In this document: one piece after another, positions 1-7,227 of the stretch
Numbering within the stretch: the stretch's first letter is position 1
Layout: every line of letters begins with the position of its first letter
Origin: JBGTSJ01 sp041940305
GTDB taxonomy: Bacteria; Planctomycetota; Planctomycetia; Planctomycetales; Planctomycetaceae
NCBI GenBank assembly: GCA_041940305.1
Contig: JBGTSJ010000028.1
Coordinates: forward strand, 7,056-71,055
Length of the DNA stretch: 64,000 bases
Direction: 5' to 3'
The notes under the pieces: generated by a model
Seen by the model: only the letters and a program-made list of their open reading frames with translations
What the model was told of the DNA's origin: nothing
The model's database searches: none
Made by a program: the position numbers and the translations under genes

Positions 1-1
1 T

Positions 2-586
2 GATCGCTCCGACAAGGAGATTGCCCGCGAGCGGCTGCGGTTCGGCTATGTGTTCCAGATGGCGGCGCTGTTCGACAGCATGACTGTCTTCGAAAACGTC
101 GCCTTTGGGATTCGACAGAACCGCCGCTGGCCGGAAGAACGGGTGCGGCAGACGGTGGTGGAGCGACTGCGCGACGTCGGGCTGAACTCATCCACCTGCG
201 AGAAGAAGCCGGCAGAGCTTTCGGGGGGTATGCGGAAGCGCGTGGGCCTGGCCCGGGCGCTCGCCATGGACCCGGAAGTCGTGCTGTACGACGAACCCAC
301 AACGGGGCTCGACCCCATCATGAGCGACGTCATCAACGAACTCATCCTGCAGACCCGCAACCGCAGCAACGTAACGAGCATTGTCGTGACCCATGACATG
401 CACACGGTCCGCAAGGTCGCCGACCGCGTCGTCATGCTGTTCCCACTCTCGCGGCTGCGCCCGGAGGAGTCGCAGATCATCTTCGAGGGGACGGCGGATG
501 AAACGTTTGCCTGCGACGATCCGCGGGTCCATCAGTTTGTCCGCGGCGAAGCGGGAGAACGGCTCACGGAGATGGCGGCCGCGTGA
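2..586 (+). CDS. mlaF: Mla-type ABC transporter ATP-binding protein (5'-truncated)
   Basis: The reading frame is open from the window edge, so the N-terminus with the Walker A motif lies outside. Visible are the Q-loop region (GYVFQMAALFDSMTV), the ABC signature LSGGMRKRVGLARAL and the Walker B/D-loop region VLYDEPTTGLDP, then the switch histidine in VVTHDM. The sequence pattern is that of MlaF/Ttg2A, the cytoplasmic ATPase that powers phospholipid transport between inner and outer membrane. The next gene encodes an MCE-domain protein (MlaD), which fixes the assignment to the Mla system; the permease mlaE would be expected upstream. The stop is followed 65 bases later by the mlaD start, so the two are probably cotranscribed. 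Confidence 0.9.
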   Translation, partial: DRSDKEIARERLRFGYVFQMAALFDSMTVFENVAFGIRQNRRWPEERVRQTVVERLRDVGLNSSTCEKKPAELSGGMRKRVGLARALAMDPEVVLYDEPTTGLDPIMSDVINELILQTRNRSNVTSIVVTHDMHTVRKVADRVVMLFPLSRLRPEESQIIFEGTADETFACDDPRVHQFVRGEAGERLTEMAAA

Positions 587-651
587 GACGGCGCCGTCCG
601 TGCGGCTCCCCCGGCAACCAACATTCACAGTTCAACCCTCAGCGCGTCACC

Positions 652-1785
652 ATGTCCGAACGTCAGCTGCAGTTCCGGGTCGGTTTGTTCGTGCTGGCGG
701 CGCTGGCGATCTGCACAGCGCTCGTCATTCAGTTTGGCGACGTGCGAAAATACTGGCAGGAGCGCTATCAGCTCGGAATCCACTTCGATTCCGCGCCGGG
801 CCTGCAGAAGGGAACGCCGGTCCGGCAGAGCGGCATGAGCATCGGGTCCGTGGCCGACGTGCTGCTGGACGAGAAGGAGGGGGGAGTGCTGGTCGTCGTC
901 GCGATCCGCTCGGAAATCCAGCTGCGTCGGGACTCGGAACCCGTGCTCGTTCGCACGCTCCTCGGTGATTCGAGCATCGAGTTTTCTCCCGGAGTGAGCC
1001 GTGACTACCTGCCGCCGAACACCAAAGTGAAGGGGATCGCTCCGGCGGATCCGATGGAGATCGTGCATCGGATGGAGCGGCAGGTCAACGAGACGCTCAC
1101 GGCATTCTCGGAAACCAGCCGGGAGTGGCAGAAGGTGGCGCAGAACGTCAATGGTCTGGTCGAGACGAAGGAGGGAGACTTGAACGAGGTGGTCGAGCGG
1201 GCGGCGGTCGCGCTGCAGCAGTTCACGGAGACGATGCAGACCGCCAACGTGACTCTGACAGAGGCGAACAGAGTGCTCGCGGACCCTGAAATGCAGCAGA
1301 ATCTGAAGGACACCGTCGCGGCGCTGCCGGCGATGGTCAACGAAACGCGCGAGACGATCGCGGCGGCGCGGATCTCGGTGCAGCGGATCGGTGAGAACCT
1401 GGACAATCTCAGCCGGGCGACGGACCCGCTGGCCGAGCACAGCCGCTCGATGGTCGTGAAGCTGGATGGCAGCCTGGGACAACTGGAGTCGCTGCTGACC
1501 GAACTCAACACGTTCGCGCGGATGGTGAACAGCGAGGACGGATCACTGCAGCGTTTCGCGACCGATCCTCAACTGTATGAGAATCTGAATGAGTCGGCTG
1601 CTGCGCTGTCGCTGCTGGTGCAATCATTGGACCCGGTGCTCAAGGACATCCGGATCTTCAGCGACAAAGTGGCCCGGCATCCGGAACTGATGGGCGTCAG
1701 CGGTGCAATCCGGCCGAGCAGCGGCATTAAGGAGCCGGAACCGGCGGGCCGGTCGATTCTGCAGACTGGGGGATCGCGGGAGTGA
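652..1785 (+). CDS. mlaD: MCE-domain substrate-binding protein of the Mla system
   Basis: 377 residues. One N-terminal transmembrane anchor (about residues 8-25, rich in L/A/V/I) is followed by an MCE domain at roughly residues 35-120 with the typical GLQKGTPVRQSGMSIGSV stretch. The remaining 250 residues are predicted mostly helical with heptad-like hydrophobic spacing, as in MCE proteins that form periplasmic helical tubes or bundles. MlaD oligomers bind phospholipid and hand it to the MlaE/MlaF transporter. I chose the ATG at 652 because it opens directly into a canonical short cytoplasmic tail; an in-frame start at 583 would add 23 residues rich in arginine and proline and overlap mlaF. 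The C-terminus is longer than in E. coli MlaD, which is common outside Proteobacteria. Confidence 0.88.
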   Translation: MSERQLQFRVGLFVLAALAICTALVIQFGDVRKYWQERYQLGIHFDSAPGLQKGTPVRQSGMSIGSVADVLLDEKEGGVLVVVAIRSEIQLRRDSEPVLVRTLLGDSSIEFSPGVSRDYLPPNTKVKGIAPADPMEIVHRMERQVNETLTAFSETSREWQKVAQNVNGLVETKEGDLNEVVERAAVALQQFTETMQTANVTLTEANRVLADPEMQQNLKDTVAALPAMVNETRETIAAARISVQRIGENLDNLSRATDPLAEHSRSMVVKLDGSLGQLESLLTELNTFARMVNSEDGSLQRFATDPQLYENLNESAAALSLLVQSLDPVLKDIRIFSDKVARHPELMGVSGAIRPSSGIKEPEPAGRSILQTGGSRE

Positions 1786-1972
1786 CACCAAACAAGCGGG
1801 GAGCAGCATCCCGTCGCTTCCGGGTGGACTTTGCGGATTATGAGGATCCTGCGGGGGGCGCGGCGGATGCTGAATCTGCGGGGCGGGATCTGTCGATTGC
1901 AACGGTGAAGCCGGGAATTCCGGCGCGGAGGCCTCGTCACCCCGGCCCCGACCGCCAGCGACAGGGATCGTC

Positions 1973-2461
1973 ATGCGTGGAATCAGCAGGCACTCGAATC
2001 AATCGCGGCGTTTCCGGGGGGGGATGCTGATCACCGGGCTGCTGCTCGCATGCATGGGCGGTGCACACGCAGAGGACAACGGCGCAAAGGCCACAACGCC
2101 GCAGGAGGAGCGCTCACTGATTGAGCGGGTCTCGCACACGATCTTCCAGCCCTTCTGGCAGGTGGAGCGGGCCCAGGTTGAGCCGTTCCGACTGCCGAGC
2201 AAGTATTACGGACCCTGGGAACCGACGGACGTGTTCGGCCGTGATGCGCGATGTGCGCCGCGTCCCTATGCCCCGCGCGGCCACGGAATTCCCAAGCACC
2301 TGTCACTGTACCGGATGGAATACACGCCGTACCGGTTGTCGGATTGCCCGCACTCGTCGCATGGACCGGCAATGTGGATGCGGCATCGCCGCGATCCGTG
2401 CTGCGATGCGTCCGGACGTCCCTGCCACGAGTGCCTCGACCGGAGCGTGGACCCTCAGTGA
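1973..2461 (+). CDS. Small secreted protein of unknown function
   Basis: 162 residues. The N-terminus has several arginines followed by a hydrophobic stretch (LITGLLLACMGGAHA) that fits a signal peptide with cleavage near residue 33. The mature part is rich in proline, tyrosine, histidine and cysteine (eight or so cysteines towards the C-terminus) and contains the segments PSKYYGPWEPTDVFGRD and YRMEYTPYRLSD. I recognise the general style of planctomycete secreted proteins with a Pro/Tyr-rich body but no named family. The ATG at 1973 has AGGGA about seven bases upstream; an alternative ATG at 2024 directly follows a run of G. It lies 187 bases after mlaD with no obvious terminator, so it could share that transcript. 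Confidence 0.6.
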   Translation: MRGISRHSNQSRRFRGGMLITGLLLACMGGAHAEDNGAKATTPQEERSLIERVSHTIFQPFWQVERAQVEPFRLPSKYYGPWEPTDVFGRDARCAPRPYAPRGHGIPKHLSLYRMEYTPYRLSDCPHSSHGPAMWMRHRRDPCCDASGRPCHECLDRSVDPQ

Positions 2462-2608
2462 GGTCCAGGACGGTTGTGAACCGGCAAGTTTGTACAGGTT
2501 CGATGAACAATTGCAAAAGCTCGTTACAGACGATTGCCTCTTCCTGCGGCTGTGCCTATAACAGGACACGACCTTAAGGGAGAATCCACCGGCTCACCCA
2601 GGCCCCCT

Positions 2609-2938
2609 ATGTCGCCCCGTTGGACTCTGCGCGCGAAATGCAGCCGGCCGAAACTATTCGGTGCGGCGTTTGGCGTTGCGCTGATGCTGATGGCCGCTGC
2701 CGGGGGAATGCGGCAGTCGACCCGCTACACGGAAGAGATTCAGGAAATCGCGTCGCACTCTGTCGAGGCGGCGATGCGGTCCGAAGAGTCACGCACGCCG
2801 ACGCTGAGGCGGCTGCGAATCGTGGCGCGCGATCTGCCGCGCGCGGCGGCATCGGACTCCTGCCGGAGTCGTGGGAATCACAGCGAGACCTTCGGCCACT
2901 TTCTGGCGAACGGTCTGAGCGCTCCGCTGCGCTGCTGA
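2609..2938 (+). CDS. Possible small membrane or exported protein
   Basis: Open frame of 109 residues from the ATG at 2609. It begins with a basic segment followed by a hydrophobic stretch (LFGAAFGVALMLMAAAGGM) that could be a signal peptide or membrane anchor, then a hydrophilic tail rich in R, S and E without a recognisable domain. An upstream extension to 2534 is possible but unsupported. There is no clear ribosome binding site and no recognised homology, so this may be a spurious frame. The rest of the 680-base interval between the preceding gene and the carbonic anhydrase shows no RNA gene or other feature I can support. Confidence 0.3.
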   Translation: MSPRWTLRAKCSRPKLFGAAFGVALMLMAAAGGMRQSTRYTEEIQEIASHSVEAAMRSEESRTPTLRRLRIVARDLPRAAASDSCRSRGNHSETFGHFLANGLSAPLRC

Positions 2939-3141
2939 GATGCGCAGAGAGATATTGCGCTGAATGGTCCGTTGGCTGCGCGCCTGAATCGGGGCGCCAG
3001 AGCGGTCTCTGATAGCTGTTCCGCCCCGTGCGGACGCTGTGCAATTCACCTCGCGCACACGCTTGACCTCATCCGGCGCGCCTGTTCTGGGCGTCGGAAT
3101 CGGTGGCAAAGCCTGCGCCTGTCACGAATGAGCGTGCCGTC

Positions 3142-3807
3142 ATGCAGAAGCTTGTCGAAGGCATTCATCAGTTTCAGAAGTCCATGGGGGGCCATGAGGA
3201 TTTGTTCAAACGGCTCACCGAGGGGCAGTCGCCACTGGCCTTGTTCATCACGTGCTCCGACTCCCGAATCGTCCCGAACCTGCTGACGCAGACCGACCCG
3301 GGCGAGCTGTTCATCCTGCGGACGGCCGGAAACATCGTGCCTCCTTACGGAGCCGTCGAAGGGGGCGAAGCCGCGACGATCGAATACGCGGTGTCAGCGC
3401 TCAAGGTGCAGGACGTGATCGTCTGTGGCCACTCGTTGTGCGGCGCGATGACGGCCTTGCTGCATCCGGAACAGGTGCAGGGGCTCCCGGCGGTCGCGTC
3501 GCTGCTGCGACACGCGGAGGCGACCCGGCGGATCATTCAGGAGAACTATGCGCACATTGAACAGCCCCCCGCCCGGCTGATGGCGACGATCGAAGAAAAC
3601 GTGCTCGTGCAGATCGAGAACCTAAAGACCCATCCGTGCATCGCGGCAGCGCTCTCCCGCCGCAGCCTGCGACTGCACGGATGGGTTTACAAACTCGAAA
3701 CCGGCAAGGTGTTCGCCTACTCGCCGGAGCAGCAGCAGTTCATGTCGATGACGGACCTGCCGCAGGAGGCGCTGGACGTCGCGACGTCCGGGTGGCCCTC
3801 CATCTGA
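3142..3807 (+). CDS. Beta-class carbonic anhydrase
   Basis: 221 residues, the usual length for a beta-carbonic anhydrase of the CynT/plant-like clade. It interconverts CO2 and bicarbonate using a zinc ion. The zinc ligands are Cys38 (in ITCSDSRIVP), His97 and Cys100 (in CGHSLCGAM); Asp40 and Arg42 form the conserved catalytic dyad. The C-terminal LHGWVYKLETG is also typical. A GTG at 3103 would add 13 residues, but relatives begin at the equivalent of MQKLVEGIHQFQ, so the ATG at 3142 is preferred. The SulP transporter starts 66 bases downstream, suggesting a bicarbonate supply operon: hydration or dehydration of CO2 coupled to anion transport. Confidence 0.92.
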   Translation: MQKLVEGIHQFQKSMGGHEDLFKRLTEGQSPLALFITCSDSRIVPNLLTQTDPGELFILRTAGNIVPPYGAVEGGEAATIEYAVSALKVQDVIVCGHSLCGAMTALLHPEQVQGLPAVASLLRHAEATRRIIQENYAHIEQPPARLMATIEENVLVQIENLKTHPCIAAALSRRSLRLHGWVYKLETGKVFAYSPEQQQFMSMTDLPQEALDVATSGWPSI

Positions 3808-3873
3808 TTTGTCTGCCTGCGCGCCCAGGCCCTCCGTGATTCACGACTCGAACAGACAGGCCAGGAAACTTTC

Positions 3874-5859
3874 ATGTCCACAAATTCCAGGCAATCGCTT
3901 GCAGACACGTTGCGAACGGTCGGCCGGCACGACGTGCTGGCATCGATTGTGGTGTTTCTCGTCGCGCTCCCTCTCTGCATGGGCATCGCGATCGCGTCCG
4001 GCGCCTCGGTGGCGGCGGGACTGGTGACGGGGATTGTCGGCGGCCTGATCGTGGGGACATTGTCCGGCGCACCAATGCAGGTGAGCGGCCCGGCGGCCGG
4101 ACTGACGGTCATAGTCTATCAGGCGATCCAGACCTACGGGATCGACATGCTCGGGCTGATCGTACTGCTGGCAGGCGCCATGCAGGTGGCGGCCGGCACG
4201 GCACGGTTGGCGCAATGGTTCCGGGCCGTTTCGCCGGCGGTGATCAAAGGCATGCTCACCGGAATCGGCGTACTGATTTTCGCCAGCCAGTTCCACGTGA
4301 TGGTGGACGACAAGCCGAAGGGGGGGGGACTGCAGAACCTGGCCAGCATCCCCGAGGCGATCCAAAAAGGCCTCTCCGTGCCGAGCTTGACGTCCCGCGA
4401 GGAGCGTGAGTTCCGCACGCAGGCGCTTAGGCAGGTCGGCGAGTTGCACCGGGAGCAGGCCGATATCGCGGCCCGGATGGCGGAGAAACTTCCCGATCAT
4501 GCGACAGCAGCCATGCTGGAACAGCGGACGGACGCCCAGCAGGAGGCTGACGAGGCGGCGGTGCAGTCGTTCACCGAAGCGCAGGACGTCATCGATCGCA
4601 AGTTGCAGGAGATCGTTTCCGGCATTGCTTCTTTGCCTGGCGGCGAGACCACCGAGAATTCGGAGCGGGTGCAGAAGGCGGCGACAACGGCGGTCGCCGC
4701 GGTGGATGCGGCCGGTTCTGCCATCGAGGCGGGAGATCCGCGAGCGGCGCTCGCAGCCCAGAAGGAAGCCGAGCAGGCGTTGTCCGGACTGCTCGACCAA
4801 TTGAAGACGCACAGCATCGCGGCGCAGCTGGGAGTGCTCACCATCATCCTGATCCTGGCGTGGCAGGGACTGATGCCGAAGAAGCTGCGCGTCGTGCCGG
4901 GACCATTGGTCGCGGTGCTCGTGACCACGACCATTGCGGCGGTGGTCTGCCTGCCGGTGTTGTACGTTGAGGTACCCGACAATCCGCTGTCGCAACTGCA
5001 CTTCGTGACGCCCGCCCTGATCCAGGACGCCCCCTGGAGCGGCATCCTCCAGGCGGCGCTGGTGGTCGCCGTGGTGGCCAGTGCGGAGACGCTGCTCTGC
5101 GCGGTCGCGGTGGACCAGATGCACACCGGGCCGCGGACCAGATTCGACAAGGAACTGGTCGCGCAGGGAATCGGCAATATGACGTGCGGTTTCCTCGGCG
5201 CACTCCCGATGACGGGGGTCATCGTCCGCAGCTCCGCCAACGTACAGGCAGGGGCGAGGACCCGGTGGTCAGCCGTAATGCACGGACTGTGGCTGCTGGT
5301 GTTCGTGGTGTGGCTGTCATTCCTGCTCAGGCTCGTGCCGACGGCCGCGCTGGCCGCGATCCTGGTCTACACCGGGTACAAGTTGATCAATCCCAAGACG
5401 GTGAAAGAGCTGTGGCAATTCGGAAAGGGCGAGGTGTTCATCTACGCGATGACGGTCGGCGTGATCGTCGTGCAGGATCTGCTCGCCGGCGTGATCACGG
5501 GCGTCGTGCTCTCCGGCCTGAAACTGCTCTACACCTTCTCGCACCTGAAGCTCAATTACACACGCGAGCCCGAGACCCGAAAGGCGACGCTGGCCATGGA
5601 GGGATCGGCGACATTCATTCGTCTCCCGAAGATCGCCGCGCAGCTGGACAATATACCGCACGACGTCGAGCTGCACGTGGACATGACCAACCTGTCGTAC
5701 ATCGACCATGCCTGTCTGGACCTGCTGACATCCTGGGCCCGGCAGCACGAATCCACTGGCGGTCGTCTGGTCATCGACTGGGAAAGTATGCATGCGCGGT
5801 TCCGCCAGGACGGTGAGGCGGCCGCAGCGGGCCCTCTCAAGCTCCGCCGCTCAGCATAG
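3874..5859 (+). CDS. SulP-family anion (probably bicarbonate) transporter with an unusual helical insertion
   Basis: 661 residues. N-terminal transmembrane segments begin at about residue 20; the early motif SGAPMQVSGPAAGLTVIV (residues 64-81) is characteristic of SulP substrate-binding helices. Membrane segments continue to about residue 143 and resume at about 318, ending near 550. A STAS domain occupies about residues 565-645 (HVDMTNLSYIDHACLDLL). Between about residues 165 and 315 there is a hydrophilic, Ala/Glu/Gln/Lys-rich, probably coiled-coil segment that ordinary SulP proteins lack. SulP proteins carry sulfate, bicarbonate or other anions; the adjacent carbonic anhydrase makes bicarbonate the best guess, but substrate cannot be read from sequence. 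The gene is followed by a GC-rich hairpin. Confidence 0.88.
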   Translation: MSTNSRQSLADTLRTVGRHDVLASIVVFLVALPLCMGIAIASGASVAAGLVTGIVGGLIVGTLSGAPMQVSGPAAGLTVIVYQAIQTYGIDMLGLIVLLAGAMQVAAGTARLAQWFRAVSPAVIKGMLTGIGVLIFASQFHVMVDDKPKGGGLQNLASIPEAIQKGLSVPSLTSREEREFRTQALRQVGELHREQADIAARMAEKLPDHATAAMLEQRTDAQQEADEAAVQSFTEAQDVIDRKLQEIVSGIASLPGGETTENSERVQKAATTAVAAVDAAGSAIEAGDPRAALAAQKEAEQALSGLLDQLKTHSIAAQLGVLTIILILAWQGLMPKKLRVVPGPLVAVLVTTTIAAVVCLPVLYVEVPDNPLSQLHFVTPALIQDAPWSGILQAALVVAVVASAETLLCAVAVDQMHTGPRTRFDKELVAQGIGNMTCGFLGALPMTGVIVRSSANVQAGARTRWSAVMHGLWLLVFVVWLSFLLRLVPTAALAAILVYTGYKLINPKTVKELWQFGKGEVFIYAMTVGVIVVQDLLAGVITGVVLSGLKLLYTFSHLKLNYTREPETRKATLAMEGSATFIRLPKIAAQLDNIPHDVELHVDMTNLSYIDHACLDLLTSWARQHESTGGRLVIDWESMHARFRQDGEAAAAGPLKLRRSA

Positions 5860-5863
5860 GGGC

Positions 5864-5889
5864 CGGCCGCGGATCGACGTCCGCGGCCG
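5864..5889 (+). terminator. Hairpin after the SulP gene
   Basis: A perfect 10-base-pair stem (CGGCCGCGGA paired with TCCGCGGCCG) with a six-base loop TCGACG begins five bases after the stop codon at 5859. No T-run follows, so it is not a textbook intrinsic terminator, but its position at the end of a plus-strand operon facing a convergent gene fits transcript termination or 3' end protection. Confidence 0.5.
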
Positions 5890-5961
5890 CAGCGGCGGAG
5901 CAGGCCACGCACCGATGAGGCATGCGGCGGCCCCTGAGTGACTGAGCACTGCGACCGATAC

Positions 5962-6636
5962 TCAGGCGGCGCGCGGCAATGCCGCGCGCCGGTACAGGCA
6001 GCTGTTGCCCGACTTGCCGATCAGCTCGATGGCATCGACCTTTCGCAGACAATAGGCGATCTTCTGAGCATGCCAGCGCGGAAGGCCCGTTGCGCGGGCG
6101 AGGTCGGCAGTCGAGAAGCCGCAGGACAGAGATTCCGGGAGCAAGGCGAGCAGGTCTCGACGGGAACGGAAGGAATGGATCTGGCCGATGCCGACAAGGC
6201 GGCGGTCTTCGACACGAAAGCCCTTGCTGCGCCAGCGGCGCTTTGCCGCCGGAACACGGTGCTCCTCCTGCTCGGTCAGCACCACCTCCAGAGTCAGGCG
6301 GGGGTGCGGGAAGACGGTGACGAAGTTGACCAGTTCGAGGAACAGGTCGTAGACCGTCTCACGTCGGGGACTGAGACGGACGGAGTCGATGCGTCCACCG
6401 CGGCGCTTGTACTTGATCAGCGTCTTGCGGGCCGCGAGCGGTTTGACGACCACCACTTCGTGCCGCTCGAGCAGCTGCCGCACCTTGTCCCGGATCGCAC
6501 CGAGTGGCGCCGACTGCACTTCAATGAGACGGCCGTCGACAATGGCATCGATGCGATAGCCGTCGAGCGTCACTTCACGCAGTGCGGCATCGGCCGCGTA
6601 GTGCTCCTTCAACTGTCGATGCAGCGTCGTTTCCAT
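5962..6636 (-). CDS. PD-(D/E)XK-like nuclease-fold protein with C-terminal helix-turn-helix
   Basis: 224 residues, function unknown. Residues about 20-75 have the layout of a PD-(D/E)XK nuclease core: GYRIDAIVDGRLIEVQSA gives an Asp, then an E-x-Q in place of E-x-K, followed by a helix with K and RQLL and a strand EVVVVKPL, much as in Holliday-junction resolvases. The middle is basic. The C-terminal 70 residues (FSTADLARATGLPRWHAQKIAYCLRKV) look like a winged helix-turn-helix. I start at the ATG at 6636; a TTG at 6663 would add nine residues. The gene stands alone and convergent to the SulP gene. A DNA-related role is inferred only from these motifs; the lysine to glutamine change could leave it active or not. 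Confidence 0.65.
   Translation of the reverse strand: METTLHRQLKEHYAADAALREVTLDGYRIDAIVDGRLIEVQSAPLGAIRDKVRQLLERHEVVVVKPLAARKTLIKYKRRGGRIDSVRLSPRRETVYDLFLELVNFVTVFPHPRLTLEVVLTEQEEHRVPAAKRRWRSKGFRVEDRRLVGIGQIHSFRSRRDLLALLPESLSCGFSTADLARATGLPRWHAQKIAYCLRKVDAIELIGKSGNSCLYRRAALPRAA
5968..5990 (-). terminator. GC-rich hairpin at the 3' end of the nuclease-like gene
   Basis: A 10-base-pair perfect stem (GGCGCGCGGC / GCCGCGCGCC) with loop AAT lies over the last codons of the minus-strand gene, which stops at 5962. It faces the hairpin at 5864-5889, so the convergent intergenic space is bounded by two strong stems. No T-run is present. Confidence 0.35.
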
Positions 6637-6825
6637 GACGCGGAGGCCTTCCTGCGGGATCAAAGCGCCCGGATGCTATCCAGGTTGAGTCGCCGCGCGA
6701 ACAGCAGGTCCAGCCCCTGCACGTCAGCATGAATTCCAGGTCAGACTCTGGATTGCCTGACGCAGCCGCCTCTGCAAGAATCCCCGCCTGGCTCAGGCAA
6801 CACTCATCCAAACTGGAATCGGAAC

Positions 6826-7065
6826 ATGGGACTGGACGCTTCAATACTGGAACGACAGCTGGCGCGTGCGGAGGCGCGGCTGTCTTCATGCGTGAAGGCA
6901 CTGACGGAAAAAGGGGTCGAAGAGGCGGAATGGGGACGTTGCCCGGACTGGCGTCACGCCGATGCGGATCGACGGCAGGCCAAGCGGCGTCTGAGCGCGG
7001 CGAAGTCGTTGCGGGAGCCGTCGGCGGGCCAGGGGGCGGAAGGGGGAAGCGACGAGGAAGAGTAG
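6826..7065 (+). CDS. Small charged protein of unknown function
   Basis: 79 residues starting with ATG. The sequence is short, soluble and predicted helical: MGLDASILERQLARAEARL is an amphipathic helix, followed by CPDWRHADADRRQAKRRL and an acidic tail (GSDEEE). No signal peptide, membrane segment or recognised family. The compositional pattern (clean amphipathic helices, strong GC-ending codons) suggests a real gene rather than chance. It is isolated, between the minus-strand nuclease-like gene and the minus-strand rseP. Confidence 0.55.
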   Translation: MGLDASILERQLARAEARLSSCVKALTEKGVEEAEWGRCPDWRHADADRRQAKRRLSAAKSLREPSAGQGAEGGSDEEE

Positions 7066-7227
7066 TTGCCGATCGTCGGGACCCGGTCCGGCGAACCGGA
7101 TCGGGTCTTCGCTTGCGCGGCGGGCGGGATGGCGCAGGGGCCCGCGACCGGGCGAAAGTCAAACAGTTTGCCAAAGGTCGTCGGAGACGCAGCGGACGTC
7201 ACGCGACGTGTGACCTGCTGCAATCGA

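Noticed and set aside
1782..2030. 82-codon open frame overlapping the end of mlaD
   Set aside because: Arg/Gly/Pro-rich, no domain, and it overlaps the better supported secreted-protein gene at 1973.
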